Notes under the pieces: model-generated
Databases searched by the model: none
What the model was told of the DNA's origin: nothing
The model's input: the letters and a program-made list of their open reading frames with translations, nothing else
Translations under genes and position numbers: made by a program
Assembly: GCA_945863965.1 (NCBI GenBank)
Contig: CAMBBZ010000004.1
Coordinates: 1-39,237 of the forward strand
Source: Chitinophaga pinensis
GTDB taxonomy: Bacteria > Bacteroidota > Bacteroidia > NS11-12g > UBA955
Direction: 5' to 3'
Length of the DNA: 39,237 nucleotides
In this document: piece by piece, positions 35,816-39,237 of the stretch
Layout of the letters: every line of letters begins with the position of its first letter
How positions within the stretch are numbered: position 1 is the first letter of the stretch

Positions 35816-37186
35816 GTGAGGCGCATTTTCGGTCGTATTATTGAAACCCTCATGGATTTTGTAAAGTCGCACGTGCAAGACATAGAAAAGGACCTCCTTT
35901 GGTTGGAAAACCTGATACAATATCAATTGGGGAAGGCCTCAGAAGAATTGATCCATCATATTGAAAACGAAGGGGGAATTTCCCCGCCGATCTTCGGAGA
36001 TATTGGGTTTTATGGTCAGAATTTAGCCTTGTGGAAACCCACAGCCATTGAACGGGGTTTACTCATTATTGGAGCGGCTTTGTATTTTAAACCGCATGTG
36101 TTTGACCCTCTCATAAAGGCAGCTAAAGATTTTAATTTTACCGAAACCCGTATCGGGGGAATTATTGGAACGGCGCAGTCTCCATTTTTACCAACCGGAG
36201 AAACAGCGATTTTTCTTCTTACCAATGGAAGCGTACAAGAACGCATGCAAGTTTTGCATTGTTTGACTCAGGAACATTGGCTTTTTGCCAAGGCAATATT
36301 AGTCTTCGATTACAAAGAGCCTAATTTGCCCTTGAGTTTCCAGCCCTTTTCGTTGAGTAGCGATTACATGGAAATATTCTCCAAGGGAGTGGCCACCAAA
36401 CCCAATTATTCGAGTCAATTTCCCGCCTCATTGGTCAATACCAATATGGAATGGTCCGATTTGGTTATTTCCAAAGAGCTTATTAGAGAAATACGAGATA
36501 TTGAATTGTGGTTGGAGTATGAAGAAACGCTTTTCGGCGAAATGGATTTAGGCCATAAAATCAAAGAAGGATACAAAGTGGTTTTTTATGGTCCCTCAGG
36601 AACAGGGAAAACACTAGTGGCAGGATTGATTGGTAAAAAGTATAACCGCGATGTATATCGAATCGATTTATCGCAGTTAAGTTCGAAATATATTGGGGAA
36701 ACCGAAAAGAACATCGGCAACCTATTCAAACAAGCGCGGAATAAGAATTGGATTCTGTTTTTCGATGAGGGCGAGTCTTTGTTTGGAAAACGAACGCAAT
36801 CCGGACAGTCGAACGAGCGGTATGGAAATCAACAGGTAGGATTTTTATTGCAGCAAATGGAAGACCATCCCGGGGTATTGATTTTAGCTACCAATTTAAA
36901 ATCTACCATAGATGAAGCTTTTTTGAGGCGGTTCCAAAAGATGATTTACTTCGAGGCGCCGGATTTTGAGTATCGTTTCGATTTATGGAAGAAAGCGTTG
37001 AATGGTACTTTACCCTTGGCCGATGATATTGATTTGCGGGTCGTTGCTAAAGAATACAAGTTAGTAGGCGGTCAAATTGTGAATATCGTGAAACAAATTA
37101 TTTTGAGGGAATTGGGTGCCAATAGCGAGGTTATACGCCTTAAAACATTGGAGGAGGCGATTGCGGAGGAGGAACGGAAGAATTAA
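35816..37186 (+). CDS. AAA+ ATPase (Afp15-like)
   Basis: Walker A 'VVFYGPSGTGKTLVAGLIG', Walker B 'WILFFDEGESLFGKR', sensor 'GVLILATNLKSTIDEAFLRRF'. Track start is GTG; ATG at 35852 is an alternative. Confidence 0.95.
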   Translation: MRRIFGRIIETLMDFVKSHVQDIEKDLLWLENLIQYQLGKASEELIHHIENEGGISPPIFGDIGFYGQNLALWKPTAIERGLLIIGAALYFKPHVFDPLIKAAKDFNFTETRIGGIIGTAQSPFLPTGETAIFLLTNGSVQERMQVLHCLTQEHWLFAKAILVFDYKEPNLPLSFQPFSLSSDYMEIFSKGVATKPNYSSQFPASLVNTNMEWSDLVISKELIREIRDIELWLEYEETLFGEMDLGHKIKEGYKVVFYGPSGTGKTLVAGLIGKKYNRDVYRIDLSQLSSKYIGETEKNIGNLFKQARNKNWILFFDEGESLFGKRTQSGQSNERYGNQQVGFLLQQMEDHPGVLILATNLKSTIDEAFLRRFQKMIYFEAPDFEYRFDLWKKALNGTLPLADDIDLRVVAKEYKLVGGQIVNIVKQIILRELGANSEVIRLKTLEEAIAEEERKN

Positions 37187-37313
37187 TTCTTCAAGAAAGT
37201 TTTGAAGTTTTCCACAATAGAATTCCGAAACACCTTTTATTAGAAAGATCCTCGTTTCTTTTGCTGAAATTATTTGCATTTTTTACTGCAGATAACTCTT
37301 TAAACTAACTAAT

Positions 37314-39080
37314 ATGCCTGATCCCGAACCATTAAATAAACAGGGCGCGGCTGCTCCACAAGCCGCCGCTGCAACTGCCACACCGGCGGCCACACCAGCG
37401 GCTGCAACTGCGCTACCTACTGCCCCAGCCACAAGCGTTGCAGGGGCAAGCGCAGCTCCTGCCGCTGCAACCCCCCCCCCGAAAACCACTACCATCAAAG
37501 AAATGTCCCAGTCTATGACTGACACATCAGCAGCTGCGGCAGGCACACCAGGGACTGCGGCGGCCACACCAGCGACCAACGTGGTTGCGGGGGTTAAAAG
37601 TGCAAGGGATGCTACCGATGATGAGGGCGGGGACAAAGCAGCTGATACCGCGGATGAAGCCGGTGGAGTGGTTACAGATGCAAAAGATGAGTTAGATGCG
37701 GATGGAGCTATGGAAGGATTAGCTATTACTTCAGGAACACTGGGGTTTTTATCTGGAATTAAGGCTATGGCCGAATCTTTACAAACTATCAACGATCCCG
37801 ACGGAGAAAAATTAGATAAAATTGAGGCGGGGATGTCAATGGGCGAAGGTGCTGCTGGGTCTGTAGGAGCTGGTGCAGACATTACAAGTGAAGTAGCTTC
37901 TGAAGGATCACAAGCCGCTGAAGATTCAGAAGCCGTAAGTGGCTGGTCCGGTGGTATAGGTGATGCTTTTACGGCAATTAAATCGGCGTTTGTAGCAATG
38001 AAAGGCATTGTGAATTTAGTTAAGGAACGAGGAGAGTCTAGTAAAAAAGAAAAGGCAATAGAAGGATTGGGTGTTGCTCAATCTATGGTGGAGAGTGCGA
38101 AATCGACATTGACATCGATTAACGGTATTAAAGAAGCAATAGATGGGGGCTCCTTTGGAGGTTTTGCCGATGTCATTCCTGGTTTAGATATTGCACTTGC
38201 CGGAATAACCATCATTAAAGAAGGGGTATATTTGGTAATTGCGTATAAAGATTACAAGCAGATGAACGCGGATAAGGAAGCTCAGATGGCCGGTGACGGT
38301 AAATTGGCGGATAGTGCGGAAGCAATAAGGGTTAAAGAATCGAATATCTCAAACCTTCAAACCGTTATTACAGAGGATGAAAAGAGGTTAGCCGTAATTG
38401 TTGCCAAATTACCAGCCGCATCGGATAAAAAAGGCATGTTGGGCGGTGACTCTGAAAAAACGAAATTGGAGGCCGAAAAAATAGAGATTGAAGCACGTGT
38501 AGCGACAATGAATGACAAAAAGGCGTCGGCTACTACTGAAAAAGCCGTACTCGAAACAGCCAAGCCCGAAGCATTGGAATTTGCCCTTGTTGGAGAAATT
38601 GCAGAAGCCAATAAAAAGCGAATCGTTAGAAACTCCATCTTATTGGTAGCAGAATTTGCTAACTTAGCAGGGTCAATAACCAATCTATCGGGAGTTGGTG
38701 CGGTGGTAGGTGCCGGATTAAAAACGGCTTCTGCAGCCGTTAAGGTGGCTTTACCGGCAGCGCGTGAGGCCAAGCAAGCCGGTCGTGACAGCGCAGCAGG
38801 TGCCGAAGCTAAGGGGGAAACCACCATGGCCTCTCGTGTATTTGATGCAAGCAAATCTACCGCGGCCAAACGTGATTACCGTATAAAGCAGGTGAAAACC
38901 CTTTTAGGACAAATTCAAGGATTAAGTAAATTAAAAGGGAAAGATCAGGAGGAACGTGCCGCTAAGTTAGAATCTTATATTTCCGCAATGGGTGTAAGTC
39001 CTAAACGTTTGTATGCACTTACACCGGATCAAGATAAACAAATAGCGATGCTATATAAAGGATTAATTCAAAGAGAATGA
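37314..39080 (+). CDS. Ala/Pro-rich N-terminal, helical 588-aa protein; possible eCIS cargo or accessory protein
   Basis: Disordered AAP(T)-rich first ~100 aa, then helical/coiled-coil and two hydrophobic helical stretches ('DVIPGLDIALAGITIIKEGVYLVIAYK', 'SILLVAEFANLAGSITNLSGVGAVVGAGLKTASAAVKVALPA'). Directly downstream of the eCIS ATPase. Confidence 0.6.
   Translation: MPDPEPLNKQGAAAPQAAAATATPAATPAAATALPTAPATSVAGASAAPAAATPPPKTTTIKEMSQSMTDTSAAAAGTPGTAAATPATNVVAGVKSARDATDDEGGDKAADTADEAGGVVTDAKDELDADGAMEGLAITSGTLGFLSGIKAMAESLQTINDPDGEKLDKIEAGMSMGEGAAGSVGAGADITSEVASEGSQAAEDSEAVSGWSGGIGDAFTAIKSAFVAMKGIVNLVKERGESSKKEKAIEGLGVAQSMVESAKSTLTSINGIKEAIDGGSFGGFADVIPGLDIALAGITIIKEGVYLVIAYKDYKQMNADKEAQMAGDGKLADSAEAIRVKESNISNLQTVITEDEKRLAVIVAKLPAASDKKGMLGGDSEKTKLEAEKIEIEARVATMNDKKASATTEKAVLETAKPEALEFALVGEIAEANKKRIVRNSILLVAEFANLAGSITNLSGVGAVVGAGLKTASAAVKVALPAAREAKQAGRDSAAGAEAKGETTMASRVFDASKSTAAKRDYRIKQVKTLLGQIQGLSKLKGKDQEERAAKLESYISAMGVSPKRLYALTPDQDKQIAMLYKGLIQRE
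37471..37480. repeat. C10 homopolymer inside CDS
   Basis: 'gctgcaaCCCCCCCCCCgaaaacc'. Confidence 0.95.
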
Positions 39081-39093
39081 TAATAAATAATAT

Positions 39094-39237
39094 ATGTTAA
39101 ACGAAGAAAATACCTTAGAAATAATCCAAAAAGAGACCCTCACTTTGGGTTATAACGCACAATTTATTGAAGAATTTAATGAATTGCCTTTTAAAGTGTT
39201 GTTGGTTTATCCCTTCAGTACAAGTGAAAAGCCCGAA
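39094..39237 (+). CDS. Hypothetical protein, 3' truncated by window end
   Basis: Open frame from ATG at 39094: MLNEENTLEIIQKETLTLGYNAQFIEEFNELPFKVLLVYPFSTSEKPE...; 13 bp after the preceding stop. Confidence 0.65.
   Translation, partial: MLNEENTLEIIQKETLTLGYNAQFIEEFNELPFKVLLVYPFSTSEKPE

Noticed and set aside
37189-37211. CTTCAA-GAAAGTT-TTGAAG hairpin after the AAA+ gene as a terminator
   Set aside because: Only a 6-bp AT-rich stem with a short T stretch; too weak to call.
37283-38008. 241-aa minus-strand Ala/Ser/Pro-rich ORF opposite the possible cargo gene
   Set aside because: Antisense of GC-rich Ala/Pro codons; the plus-strand ORF is longer, has a plausible start and continues with coherent helical sequence.
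38357-38869. 170-aa minus-strand ORF
   Set aside because: Antisense shadow of Ala/Lys/Glu-rich coding sequence in the 588-aa gene.
1-39237. tRNA/rRNA genes, transposases or integrases marking an island boundary
   Set aside because: None recognised by eye in the window; boundaries may lie outside.

Overview
The window is dominated by a near-complete Bacteroidetes-type contractile injection system (eCIS/Afp/PVC/MAC-like). The main minus-strand array (about 13.3-35.7 kb) reads, in transcription order: small 2-TM protein, DUF4255-type cap protein, unclassified 276-aa protein, sheath, tube, second tube, DUF5908-like small protein, LysM protein, VgrG-like spike, PAAR tip, gp25, baseplate J-like wedge (Afp11-like), fibre-like 235-aa protein, 60-aa protein, Afp12-like wedge and a 2350-aa CIS tape-measure protein. 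A divergent AAA+ ATPase (Afp15-like) lies upstream, followed by a 588-aa Ala/Pro-rich protein that may be cargo and a truncated ORF. The left flank has a tightly coupled plus-strand operon: multi-TIR-like protein, membrane-spanning nSTAND1 NTPase with coiled coil and beta-propeller, TonB-dependent receptor with an N-terminal TPR-like region, and an Npt/ADP-ATP-translocase-like membrane protein. Between the two blocks lie a lipoprotein, a membrane-anchored GH18-like protein lacking the canonical catalytic acid, and a TPR lipoprotein. Highlights: (1) a C10 tract at 37471-37480 in the possible cargo gene, where +1 or -1 slippage hits a stop within about 45 nt, which suggests phase variation; (2) a possible trans-envelope TIR/STAND/TBDR/transporter sensing operon; (3) a nested Ser/Glu/Asn repeat in the tape-measure protein whose unit length changes in 18-nt steps; (4) a perfect 12-bp hairpin inside the Afp12-like gene; (5) two small local tandem duplications. 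All family calls come from reading motifs by eye; no database searches were run.
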